Source: an uncultured Muribaculaceae bacterium (GTDB lineage Bacteria > Bacteroidota > Bacteroidia > Bacteroidales > Muribaculaceae). Taken from it: 64,000 nt of DNA. The stretch lies in contig CAJTQU010000006.1 of NCBI GenBank assembly GCA_910578665.1, positions 36,186 to 100,185 of the forward strand, in the 5' to 3' direction. Of this stretch, positions 43,828 to 52,220 are shown in pieces. Every line of letters starts with the position of its first letter. Position 1 is the stretch's first letter. A model generated the notes under the pieces. It was not told where the DNA came from. It searched no databases and was given only the letters and a program-made list of their open reading frames with translations. The translations under genes were made by a program, and so were the position numbers.

Positions 43828-44811
43828 TTATTTCAAATCTTCAGGAGAAAAGAGCGATTTGACAAACTCCTCACGGTCGAACAACTGCAAATCGTTAATT
43901 CCCTCGCCTATGCCTATATATTTGACTGGTATCTTAAACTGGTCTGAAATACCTATCACGACACCACCTTTGGCCGTACCGTCCAGCTTCGTTATAGCCA
44001 GCTGGTTGACTTCAGTAGCCGCTACAAACTGGCGTGCCTGTTCAAAGGCATTCTGGCCCGTCGATCCGTCAAGTACAAGAAGAACTTCCTGAGGGGCATC
44101 AGGCACCACCCTCTGCATCACATTCTTGATTTTAGTCAGCTCGTTCATCAAGCCTACCTTATTATGCAGTCGTCCGGCAGTGTCGATTATCACAATATCG
44201 GCACCTACCGACTTGGCATGTGTCAGCGTGTCAAATGCCACAGCGGCAGGGTCCGATCCCATTTTCTGTTTCACAATGGGCACCCCCACTCTGTCGGCCC
44301 AGATATCTAGCTGTTCGACAGCTGCGGCACGGAATGTGTCGGCAGCTCCCAGCACGACCTTGGCACCAGCCTGCTTGAACTGGTTGGCAAGTTTGCCTAT
44401 TGTAGTGGTCTTACCCACGCCGTTGACACCAACTACCATGATAACATACGGATCACCAGGATTGGCCACAGGGGGTACCGAAAAGTCAGAAACTCCGGCA
44501 TCGCCTATGCTGTTTTCGGCAAGCATAGCCGCTATCTCTTCGCATAGCAAGCGATTCAGTTCCGCAGAATTAACATATTTGTCACGGGCCACCCGGTCCT
44601 CTATACGCTTTATGATTTTTATAGTGGTATCTACCCCTACATCGCTTGTGACAAAAGCCTCTTCGAGATTGTCAAGCACATCATCGTCTATACGGCTCTT
44701 ACCGGCTACGGCACGTGTGATTTTACCCCACATGCCCTCCTTAGTCTTCTGCAGACCACTGTCAAGTTGCTGTTTCTTCTCACGAGAGAAAAGCTTGCCA
44801 AAAAATCCCAT
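43828..44811 (-). CDS. ftsY: signal recognition particle receptor FtsY
   Basis: GTPase that docks the SRP-ribosome complex at the inner membrane. The 327-residue protein is the short form, a basic amphipathic N-terminus (MGFFGKLFSREKKQQL) followed by the NG domain. GTPase motifs are VVGVNGVGKTTTIGKLA (G1), DTFRAAAVEQL, DTAGRLHN (G3), TKLDGTAKGG (G4) and a final GEGINDLQLF. The acidic A domain of E. coli FtsY is absent, as in many Bacteroidota. It heads the ftsY-rimO-menF-M13 run and has a consensus promoter at 44864-44895. Confidence 0.96.
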   Translation of the reverse strand: MGFFGKLFSREKKQQLDSGLQKTKEGMWGKITRAVAGKSRIDDDVLDNLEEAFVTSDVGVDTTIKIIKRIEDRVARDKYVNSAELNRLLCEEIAAMLAENSIGDAGVSDFSVPPVANPGDPYVIMVVGVNGVGKTTTIGKLANQFKQAGAKVVLGAADTFRAAAVEQLDIWADRVGVPIVKQKMGSDPAAVAFDTLTHAKSVGADIVIIDTAGRLHNKVGLMNELTKIKNVMQRVVPDAPQEVLLVLDGSTGQNAFEQARQFVAATEVNQLAITKLDGTAKGGVVIGISDQFKIPVKYIGIGEGINDLQLFDREEFVKSLFSPEDLK

Positions 44812-44835
44812 ATATCGTATTTTTCAACTGAACGC

Positions 44836-44895
44836 AATTTTGCGGAACAGTTCTTATGCTCCGCAAAATTAAGAAAAAATCCGTGAATATACAAA
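44836..44895 (-). promoter_or_regulatory. ftsY promoter with an inverted repeat over the -7 element
   Basis: On the minus strand, TTTG (44892-44895), exactly 20 bases, then TAATTTTG (44864-44871). A perfect 11-base inverted repeat, AATTTTGCGGA (44836-44846) and TCCGCAAAATT (44860-44870) with a 13-base loop, covers the -7 element and the start point near 44857. It could be an operator, or fold in the RNA of read-through transcripts from the TonB receptor gene. Confidence 0.65.
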
Positions 44896-44921
44896 TATTA
44901 ATAAGAGCTTGTTATACCGGC

Positions 44922-47213
44922 TTAACGGTTACCGCGTCCTCCTGGCTGAGAAGAGCCTCCTCCGCTCTGCACATCGTCATTCATAATCGACTTAGATGTC
45001 TTTTTAACCTGCGAACTGAGCGAACCCAGACGGTATGACACCGACATTCCAATGCTCCACGTCTTCACAGAAACTTGGTTTTCCACTATAACCCCGGGCA
45101 ATGTCGATGTATTAATATATTTAGAAGACGGCGTGACAAATCCAGATGCCGACAATACCACCTCAAGACGCTTCTCTTTAAGGAATTTTTTTGAAAATGC
45201 CAGCCCGTCATAATGCCAGCCAGAACCTGTGCCCTGCAACATGATACCGGAGCGGCCTCCTCCGCCATACAGGCTTATCTGCATGTCATACGGAAGTTCG
45301 TAGTCAATATTGCCCGACACATTCCATCCCCAACCGTCATTGTCAACATTCATCTTATCCGCCATATAATGGTCATAGTTTGCACCACCGTTGACACTAA
45401 GACTTAACCCCCGTATAGGACGCCAGCTCAAATATGCGTACATGTTGAATCCGTCTTTTGAACCTATATTACCATATGTCTGGTTAATCACATTATCCTG
45501 GTCCAAAAAAGAATAATTCACAATCATATCCGAGATGTGGCTATACCCAGCGCTAATATTCATGCCCACAGGCAGCATGAAATTAGAATATGTAAGAGTG
45601 ACACTGTTACTACGCTGCGAGGTCAGATCTGGGTTACCATAAGAAACTACAAGGGGCGTCGTGTTATCCCTGTACGGGTTTAACTGGCTTACAGCCGGAC
45701 GATTTATACGCATCTGGTACGAGGCAGTCACAGACGATCCGTGATCCAGATTGTATGACAAGTGGGCATTAGGAACTAAATTATTCAGATCCTGCGAGTA
45801 GTTATCATAACCCGGTGTTTTGAAATCAGCACCCATATGCGTGTATTCATAACGCAAACCTCCCTTGGCCGTCAGTTTGCCGTATTTACCTGTATACACA
45901 CCATATACAGCTCCGACATCCTGAAACTGCTTCATATTAATCGAAGCATCAGGATCTTCAACCCATGTCCCCGAAGCATCCTGCACCAGGTATTGCGTAT
46001 CTCCATAGTTACGGCGCACGATGTATTTCGCACCAGTCTCTATCACATGTTTTTCGCCCAAAGGCAGAGTGTAGTCTAACTGTAATGTATGCTCATGCGA
46101 AGGATAATGCATATCATTACGATGGTTGGCCATAGGCTCGCCGTCATAATTTTCAAAATCTTTAAATGTGGAAGTATTGTCACTGTCATTGATACCATAG
46201 CTATACTGGTAAGAAGCGACTATATTGTGTTCCGGTTTCGAAAAATTATGCTGATAACTGCTGTTCAAGCTCAGACCCATATATTTCTGGGTCCGGTCCT
46301 GAAGTCCGTTATAATGCCAGCGTTGCTGCCCCTTGTCATCAAGCATGTAATAATTCATATTAAGAGGCATACTGTTACGCAAATTAAACAGATTGCCTGA
46401 CAACGTAAATAAATTGAGTGTGTCCGGCTCCCATGACAATTGTAAATCGCCAAAATCAATATTACTTTTCATAGTACTATTCGCTTTGAGTATGTAATAA
46501 TGATCACGCGGATTATCCAAATATATAGATGTATTAGTCAGATCTACTTTATATCCATAATTATAATTATGCCCGTAATTCACACTAGCGCTCACATTGC
46601 CCACCTTAGTCATCGCGCTGACACCTCCGCCTACATCACGTGTGGAGGCATTAGCCCGCAGAGTGGCCGTATAGCCATAAAGCCTTGTAGCGTTATTCGT
46701 AATTATATTTATGATACCGCCTGTGCCCTCGGCATCATACTTGGCCCCCGGCTCTGTTATGACCTCTATTTTCTTAATCGTAGAAGCAGGCATGCCGCGC
46801 AAGACCTCTTTATAATTGGCAGACAGAGAGGGGTCCGGCTTGCCGTTAAGGAATATGCGGAAATTGCCCTCGCCTTTCATCTTGACATTGCCGTCGGCAT
46901 CCACACTTAGCATCGGCACCTTGCGCAAGGCATCGAGAGTAGTAGCGGTAGCAGCTGTAGGATCCTCCTCCATATTGTATATCACCTTGGTAGCCTCTGT
47001 CTGAATAAGGGGTTTCTTGCCAGTGACCGTAACTTCGTCAAGCAAGTCATAGTCAGCCAGCGAATCCGGCACAACGGTCTGAGTAGGAACAGAGTCTGAT
47101 TTGTCACCTACGGATAAATTAGGTGCCGACCCAGTGCCCGACATGGAATATGACACTGTAGCTGTGGCTAAAGTAATAACACCTAAAAATAATAGTCTGG
47201 AATGGGTTATCAT
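44922..47213 (-). CDS. TonB-dependent receptor, outer-membrane beta-barrel family
   Basis: Outer-membrane transporter of 763 residues. The start at 47213 (MITHSRLLFLGVITLATATV) is preferred over 47240 because the -7 element at 47238-47245 would be inside the longer frame. After the signal peptide comes a plug domain with LDEVTVTGKKPLIQTEATKV, the LRKVPMLSVDADGNVKMKG segment and AKYDAEGTGGIINIITN. A large barrel of many short aromatic strands follows, ending in a basic Gly/Ser tail. There is no N-terminal carboxypeptidase-like domain and no SusD partner, so a siderophore, metal or peptide ligand is more likely than a glycan. The gene diverges from feoAB with a shared 18-bp palindrome between them. 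Confidence 0.9.
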   Translation of the reverse strand: MITHSRLLFLGVITLATATVSYSMSGTGSAPNLSVGDKSDSVPTQTVVPDSLADYDLLDEVTVTGKKPLIQTEATKVIYNMEEDPTAATATTLDALRKVPMLSVDADGNVKMKGEGNFRIFLNGKPDPSLSANYKEVLRGMPASTIKKIEVITEPGAKYDAEGTGGIINIITNNATRLYGYTATLRANASTRDVGGGVSAMTKVGNVSASVNYGHNYNYGYKVDLTNTSIYLDNPRDHYYILKANSTMKSNIDFGDLQLSWEPDTLNLFTLSGNLFNLRNSMPLNMNYYMLDDKGQQRWHYNGLQDRTQKYMGLSLNSSYQHNFSKPEHNIVASYQYSYGINDSDNTSTFKDFENYDGEPMANHRNDMHYPSHEHTLQLDYTLPLGEKHVIETGAKYIVRRNYGDTQYLVQDASGTWVEDPDASINMKQFQDVGAVYGVYTGKYGKLTAKGGLRYEYTHMGADFKTPGYDNYSQDLNNLVPNAHLSYNLDHGSSVTASYQMRINRPAVSQLNPYRDNTTPLVVSYGNPDLTSQRSNSVTLTYSNFMLPVGMNISAGYSHISDMIVNYSFLDQDNVINQTYGNIGSKDGFNMYAYLSWRPIRGLSLSVNGGANYDHYMADKMNVDNDGWGWNVSGNIDYELPYDMQISLYGGGGRSGIMLQGTGSGWHYDGLAFSKKFLKEKRLEVVLSASGFVTPSSKYINTSTLPGVIVENQVSVKTWSIGMSVSYRLGSLSSQVKKTSKSIMNDDVQSGGGSSQPGGRGNR

Positions 47214-47237
47214 AATAATTGGGAATTTTTCACTCTG

Positions 47238-47245
47238 CAAAGTTA
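47238..47245 (-). promoter_or_regulatory. -7 element of the TonB receptor gene
   Basis: The minus strand reads TAACTTTG here, with a predicted start near 47231, 18 bases before the ATG at 47213. No -33 element at the standard distance was seen (CAA at 47261 is too near, CAAA at 47271 too far). Confidence 0.5.
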
Positions 47246-47318
47246 TGTCTTTTGAGAATACAATGCATTACAAAGTAGTTATTTTAACATAATTTTAACA
47301 CAACCGTCTCCCGTCACC

Positions 47319-47336
47319 ATACCCTGACCAGGGTAT
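47319..47336. promoter_or_regulatory. 18-bp palindrome between the TonB receptor and feoAB
   Basis: ATACCCTG-AC-CAGGGTAT: perfect 8-base arms with a 2-base centre. It lies about 74 bases upstream of the receptor -7 element and 60 bases upstream of the feoAB -7 element, and has no T-run, so an operator for a dimeric regulator is more likely than a terminator. The surrounding interval 47246-47580 has no gene. Confidence 0.55.
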
Positions 47337-47395
47337 AATGAGCGGCAAAGATGAATAAAAAGCCTCAGCAGTGGGAATATTAAAAAAGGTTTTGT

Positions 47396-47403
47396 TAATT
47401 TTG
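47396..47403 (+). promoter_or_regulatory. -7 element of feoAB
   Basis: TAATTTTG matches the consensus, with a predicted start near 47410 and a leader of about 170 bases. The -33 position is poor (GTGG region), as is common at regulated promoters. Confidence 0.5.
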
Positions 47404-47580
47404 CATTAGAACTTACAGGACCCTTATTTGTTTTCTGTCTGAGACAAGCAAAGTTATTCTATCTGGCAACACAGAACTGTACCTCCAGAACAGATTTCGA
47501 CATAAAACATATAAACGGGCCGACATAAAAAGCCCTGTTCATTTCACTACTTCCCAATTTCATCACGACTATATAGCAGC

Positions 47581-50025
47581 ATGTTATTATCTGAATTAAA
47601 AAATGGAGAAAGCGCCATAATCACCAAGATATTAGGCCACGGAGCATTTCGCAAACGCGTTATGGAGATGGGGTTTGTACGTGGGCGCGAGGTAAAAGCG
47701 CTATTGACAGCACCCCTGCAAGACCCTATAAAGTATACATTAATGGGATACGAGGTGAGCCTGCGTCGTGCCGAGGCCTCCATGATAGAATGCGTGTCTG
47801 TGCCAGACTGGCAGCACCATCTGGAGAGTGACAAGCGACCGAAGGCCGCCGACACCCCCACTCAGGTCGAAGAGGAGCACAAGCCTGACCATGTACGGCA
47901 TGACAAAGTAATAAATATCGCACTCATAGGCAACCCCAACTGCGGAAAGACATCGCTATTTAACTCGGCTGCCGGAGCACGCGAACATGTGGGCAACTAC
48001 GCCGGGGTTACGGTAGACGCAAAAGAGGGATTTCTAAATTACAAAGGTTACCGCATAAATATCGTCGACCTGCCTGGGACATACTCCCTGTCGGCATATT
48101 CTCCCGAAGAACAATATGTGATGCGCTACCTCATGAAAGAGGCACCGGATGTAATTGTAAACGTCACGGTAGCATCAAATCTGGAGCGCAATCTGTATCT
48201 CACCACAGAACTGATAGACATGAACCGTTCGATGGTGATAGCCCTTAACATGTATGACGAATTGGAAAATTCCCATGCCAAACTAGATTACGGATTATTA
48301 TCAAAATTACTGGGCGTACCCATAGTACCCACCACGGCGTCTACAGGTTACGGTGTCAGCAAACTGCTGGACACGGTTATAGATGTCTATGAAATGCGTA
48401 ATCCCTGCGTAAGGCATATACATGTTCCTCTAGGCAACGAACTGGAGAAAAGCGTGACAATACTGAAAGAGGATATCAAAAAAGCGCACGATATTTCGCA
48501 AGAATTCTCCCCCCGGTACATAGCCATAAAACTGTTGGAACACGATCCTGAGATGCTGGACATGGTCAGACAGTCCAAATCTTTCGCAACAATAAAACAC
48601 CATCTTGAAACAGAGAGTGCACGTCTGGAGCAAGAACTTCCGGAAGATCCTCATGCGTCTATAGCCGCCGAAAAATACGGTTTCATCTCCGGAGCCCTGC
48701 GCGAAACCCTGACACAGGATATAAAGCGCGAACAACGTACCACATCCATCATAGACGCCTTTGTAACCAACAAACTGTTCGGCTTCCCGATATTCCTGAT
48801 TGTGATGTGGTTCATGTTCTGGGCCACATTCAATATAGGCCAATACCCCATGGAGTGGATTGATGCAGGGGTAGCACTTTTAGGTAAAAAAATAGGGGCA
48901 TGGCTATCCCCCGGACCGCTTCGTTCGCTGCTTCTAGACGGCGTGATAGGAGGTGTGGGCGGAGTAATCGTCTTTTTGCCCAACATACTTATACTCTATG
49001 CGTTAATATCTTTCATGGAAGATTCCGGATATATGGCACGCGTAGCGTTTATCATGGACAAACTTATGCACCGTATAGGCCTACACGGCAAATCATTTAT
49101 TCCTCTCGTCATGGGTTTCGGGTGCAATGTGCCGGCCATAATAAGCACACGCATTATAGAAAGCCGTTCGTCACGTCTGCTCACAATACTCATAATACCG
49201 TTCATGAGCTGCTCCGCCCGTATACCGATATATGTACTGCTCTGCGGATGCTTCTTCCCGGAACACGCTGGTACGGCGTTCTTCGTACTATATGTTCTGG
49301 GAATCCTGATAGCTATCGCTACAGCAAAGCTGTTACGCCGGTTCTGGCTTAAATCAGACGACACCCCCTTTGTCATGGAACTTCCACCCTACCGTATGCC
49401 TACCGTGAAAGCAACACTGCGTGGCATGTGGGATAAAGCGACACAGTATATAAAAAAGATGGGTGGACTGATCCTAGTCGCTTCGATAGCAATATGGGCC
49501 CTTTCATACTTTCCTCATTATACTGAGCAGGATATGACGGCAAGCAACAAATACAAAACAATGATACAGGCAGAACAGGGACAGACAGACACGGCGGCAA
49601 TGCTCTCGCAGTACCAGCAGTCTGAATCATTTCTGGGCCATATAGGACATTTCGTGGAACCAGCCATGCGGCCACTCGGATTCGACTGGAAGCCATGTGT
49701 GGCGCTCATAGCCGGTTCTGCGGCTAAAGAAGTGGTGGTCAGCACTCTCGGAGTGCTGTATGCCGGAGATGACTATGATGATGGCAAACTATCTGAAAGA
49801 CTGACAATGCCCTCTCCGATAACGCACGAACCTCCGTTCACACCCTTGAAAGCTGCCAGTTTCCTGGTATTCGTCCTAGTATACTTCCCTTGCATAGCCA
49901 CCATCGCCGCAATAGCACGTGAAAGCGGTTCCTGGAAATATGCCTGGTTCTCAATCATATACAACACAGCACTGGCTTATCTGCTGTCTCTAATAGTATA
50001 CCAGGCCGGCTCGTTGATTCTTTAA
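47581..50025 (+). CDS. feoB: FeoA-FeoB fusion ferrous iron transporter
   Basis: Inner-membrane Fe(II) importer of 814 residues. Residues 1-75 form a FeoA domain (SH3-like, MLLSELKNGESAIITKI and MEMGFVRGREV), joined by a polar linker to FeoB. The G domain has GNPNCGKTS (117-125), GNYAGVTVDAK and DLPGTYSLSAYSPEE. The membrane half contains the two gate-like repeats with GFGCNVPAI and SCSARIPIYV, and the later AALIAGSAAKEVVVSTLGVL. FeoAB fusions are common in Bacteroidota. No feoC is adjacent. The gene is monocistronic, ending at a strong terminator (50047-50074). Confidence 0.96.
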   Translation: MLLSELKNGESAIITKILGHGAFRKRVMEMGFVRGREVKALLTAPLQDPIKYTLMGYEVSLRRAEASMIECVSVPDWQHHLESDKRPKAADTPTQVEEEHKPDHVRHDKVINIALIGNPNCGKTSLFNSAAGAREHVGNYAGVTVDAKEGFLNYKGYRINIVDLPGTYSLSAYSPEEQYVMRYLMKEAPDVIVNVTVASNLERNLYLTTELIDMNRSMVIALNMYDELENSHAKLDYGLLSKLLGVPIVPTTASTGYGVSKLLDTVIDVYEMRNPCVRHIHVPLGNELEKSVTILKEDIKKAHDISQEFSPRYIAIKLLEHDPEMLDMVRQSKSFATIKHHLETESARLEQELPEDPHASIAAEKYGFISGALRETLTQDIKREQRTTSIIDAFVTNKLFGFPIFLIVMWFMFWATFNIGQYPMEWIDAGVALLGKKIGAWLSPGPLRSLLLDGVIGGVGGVIVFLPNILILYALISFMEDSGYMARVAFIMDKLMHRIGLHGKSFIPLVMGFGCNVPAIISTRIIESRSSRLLTILIIPFMSCSARIPIYVLLCGCFFPEHAGTAFFVLYVLGILIAIATAKLLRRFWLKSDDTPFVMELPPYRMPTVKATLRGMWDKATQYIKKMGGLILVASIAIWALSYFPHYTEQDMTASNKYKTMIQAEQGQTDTAAMLSQYQQSESFLGHIGHFVEPAMRPLGFDWKPCVALIAGSAAKEVVVSTLGVLYAGDDYDDGKLSERLTMPSPITHEPPFTPLKAASFLVFVLVYFPCIATIAAIARESGSWKYAWFSIIYNTALAYLLSLIVYQAGSLIL

Positions 50026-50046
50026 TCAAGACTAATGATATTGCTG

Positions 50047-50085
50047 CCTCCATAACCCGGCCGGGTTATGGAGGTCTTCATTTTA
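50047..50085. terminator. terminator between feoAB and the MATE gene
   Basis: A perfect 28-base palindrome with 14-base arms (CCTCCATAACCCGG at 50047-50060 and its complement at 50061-50074), followed by TCTTCATTTT on the plus strand. The hairpin must open at its centre to form a loop. It sits between two convergent genes. Confidence 0.85.
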
Positions 50086-51475
50086 CGAGTTTTACACATG
50101 GATGCGAGAATGCACGGTGGGAAACAAAGAAATACGCAACCATCATGATGCATCCCGTAAAAAACCATGTTATAGGATAGATGGCCATCAACATATTGAA
50201 ATCCAATATAAAACCAGACAGACGCACCCACCACACACGCATCACGCATGTGCCCAGCAACGTAATCATCATGGGGGTAAGCGAATGCCCCAGAGCGCGC
50301 ATAGCGGCTCCGCTGATCTCATAGCTGCAGGCCACAAACTGCCACAGCAGAACATTGCTTATCCTGAGCATACCGTAATGTATGGCTTCACTGCTTGATG
50401 TAAGAACAGCCACTGCGGTATAATTATTAAGCACAACCAGTGAATTCAGCACAAAACTGCCACCTAATGCCAAAACCATACACCGCCACATGATACGGCG
50501 GCAGTTATCATACTGTCCCGCACCATAATTAATACTGACAAAGGCCAACGCAGCCTGCACAAAAGCGCTTATAACAAAATAACCGTAAAGCTCATAAGTC
50601 AGCGCGGCGGCACTGCCGGCCATAGCCGAAGCGCCCAGACGGTTTAACGCGGACTGAATGATCACATTGCTGAAAGCAAACAGGGTCCCCTGAATCCCTG
50701 CCGGAAGACCGATGCGCACCATCGCCCAAAATTCTGACGCATAAATACGCATCTGCCCGGGTACGAACCTTGTAGGACCGTCAGTACGCATCAACTTAAG
50801 CGTCACACCGGCAGCACTCACTACATTTGATACAGAAGTGGCTATGGCAACTCCTTCAACACCCATGCCGAATACGTATACCAGCATCAGATTCAGCGCC
50901 AGATTGACCACGCCGCCTATAACGAGCCAAAGAAACGGGCGCATGGTGTCTCCCATACTCCGCAATACCGCACTCATAAAGTTATAGACAAGCATAGCCG
51001 GAAATCCGAGAGCATATATACGCAGATAACGCGTAGCTGACGGCAGTATGTCATCCGGTGTATCAAGAGAAGCCAGCAGCGGCGCAGACAAACCGATGCC
51101 GACTATAAGCAGGAACACGCCGGCCACCACCGCCACCATGGCCTGGGTGGCAACAGTGCGGCGGACCACCTCGTCATTTCTGGCACCCAGAGCGCGCGAT
51201 ATGACCACGTTACTACCCAAGGCAAGCCCCATGAACAACGTGATGATAAGGCTTATCACAGGACCGTTGGCCCCGACTGCCGCAAGTGCGGAAGAACTTA
51301 CCATGCGCCCTACCACAGCCAGATCTATAGAATTAAATGACTGCTGCACTATGCCGCAACCTATCACAGGTAGCGAAAACCTAACGATAGAACGCCACAG
51401 ACCGTGCCTGTCAAGCATTCGCTGTTCTCCAGCCTGACGTTCGCGCACATCATGGCGGTTATGATTTTTAAACAT
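50078..51475 (-). CDS. MATE-family efflux transporter
   Basis: Sodium- or proton-driven multidrug and toxin exporter of about 465 residues with twelve hydrophobic segments. Family markers are the N-terminal SLPVIGCGIVQQSFNSIDLAVVG region, GLALGSNVVISRALGARN in the first half and its second-half counterpart QAALAFVSINYGAGQYDN. The start at 51475 (MFKNHNRHD) overlaps the NUDIX stop by eight bases; the earlier start at 51523 would overlap it by more, and an internal methionine at 51418 is also possible. It probably shares a transcript with the NUDIX gene. Confidence 0.93.
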   Translation of the reverse strand: MFKNHNRHDVRERQAGEQRMLDRHGLWRSIVRFSLPVIGCGIVQQSFNSIDLAVVGRMVSSSALAAVGANGPVISLIITLFMGLALGSNVVISRALGARNDEVVRRTVATQAMVAVVAGVFLLIVGIGLSAPLLASLDTPDDILPSATRYLRIYALGFPAMLVYNFMSAVLRSMGDTMRPFLWLVIGGVVNLALNLMLVYVFGMGVEGVAIATSVSNVVSAAGVTLKLMRTDGPTRFVPGQMRIYASEFWAMVRIGLPAGIQGTLFAFSNVIIQSALNRLGASAMAGSAAALTYELYGYFVISAFVQAALAFVSINYGAGQYDNCRRIMWRCMVLALGGSFVLNSLVVLNNYTAVAVLTSSSEAIHYGMLRISNVLLWQFVACSYEISGAAMRALGHSLTPMMITLLGTCVMRVWWVRLSGFILDFNMLMAIYPITWFFTGCIMMVAYFFVSHRAFSHPCVKLVK

Positions 51476-52043
51476 GTGGTCCGGCTGTGTTTTCAAGATA
51501 GAAATAACGCCATAACGGAGCAAGCATCAGCGACTGCTTTATGCCTCCCGACATCATAAGCTCCATCAACTGTCCGCGTTTCAGAGTAAAACAGCTTAGT
51601 TCTTCAGTGTCATCCAGATGCTGCGACGTAGTCTTGCAAACACCGGTGGCCAGAAAGCAATATGTCAGATTATTGGTAGTAGAAGGATTGGCGCTTATAA
51701 CACACTGCAGCGACCAGCTGCCACCCGTGTAGCCCGTCTCCTCTTCCAATTCCCTCTGGGCCGCATGCAGCGGCTCCTCGCCCGGCTCTATAACACCAGC
51801 GCATAGTTCGGTAGCAGTCTGGCCCAGACCATGGCGATACTGTCTGACCATGACAAAGTCTCCTTCATTGGTTATGGCTATAACATTAACCCAGTCGGGA
51901 TATTCCAAAACATAATATTCAGGATTAACCTTGCCGCCGGCATACCGCAGACTGTCTCTGCGCGCCGTAAGCCACGGACGCCGTATAATATATTCACTAC
52001 TGAGTATCTCTGGGAATGCCGCATCTTTATCAATCTCTGCCAT
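51468..52043 (-). CDS. NUDIX hydrolase (ADP-ribose pyrophosphatase-like)
   Basis: Hydrolase for nucleoside diphosphates linked to another moiety, 191 residues. The NUDIX box is GEEPLHAAQRELEEETGY (about 98-115). The preceding VRQYRHGLGQTATELCAG segment is typical of the ADP-ribose pyrophosphatase group. A GTG at 52052 gives three more residues, but the ATG at 52043 has a better distance from the promoter at 52069-52098. It is followed by the MATE gene with an 8-base overlap. Confidence 0.9.
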   Translation of the reverse strand: MAEIDKDAAFPEILSSEYIIRRPWLTARRDSLRYAGGKVNPEYYVLEYPDWVNVIAITNEGDFVMVRQYRHGLGQTATELCAGVIEPGEEPLHAAQRELEEETGYTGGSWSLQCVISANPSTTNNLTYCFLATGVCKTTSQHLDDTEELSCFTLKRGQLMELMMSGGIKQSLMLAPLWRYFYLENTAGPHV

Positions 52044-52068
52044 ATCTTTCACAACTCTTATCGTACTG

Positions 52069-52098
52069 CAAAATTACAAATATTTTCTTACAGCCAAA
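52069..52098 (-). promoter_or_regulatory. promoter of the NUDIX-MATE genes
   Basis: On the minus strand, TTTG (52095-52098), 18 bases, then TAATTTTG (52069-52076). Predicted start near 52062, about 19 bases before the ATG. Confidence 0.65.
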
Positions 52099-52182
52099 GT
52101 GTCAGGCTCTGGCTTTGAAACAGTGCGCGGACACCTATTAAATAATTAAGCTTTAAATTACCCGTATTTGCGTATTTTTTTG

Positions 52183-52190
52183 TAACTTCG
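52183..52190 (+). promoter_or_regulatory. possible -7 element of the S9 peptidase gene
   Basis: TAACTTCG differs from TAnnTTTG at one position and is preceded by a T-run. No good -33 element was seen. The predicted leader is about 24 bases. Confidence 0.4.
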
Positions 52191-52220
52191 CGTGTCAATA
52201 ATTCAATCCTTAAATTTAAT

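Noticed and set aside
47404..47580. Riboswitch in the feoAB leader
   Set aside because: The 170-base leader has only a weak GGGC/GCCC hairpin; no known metal or other riboswitch core was recognised.
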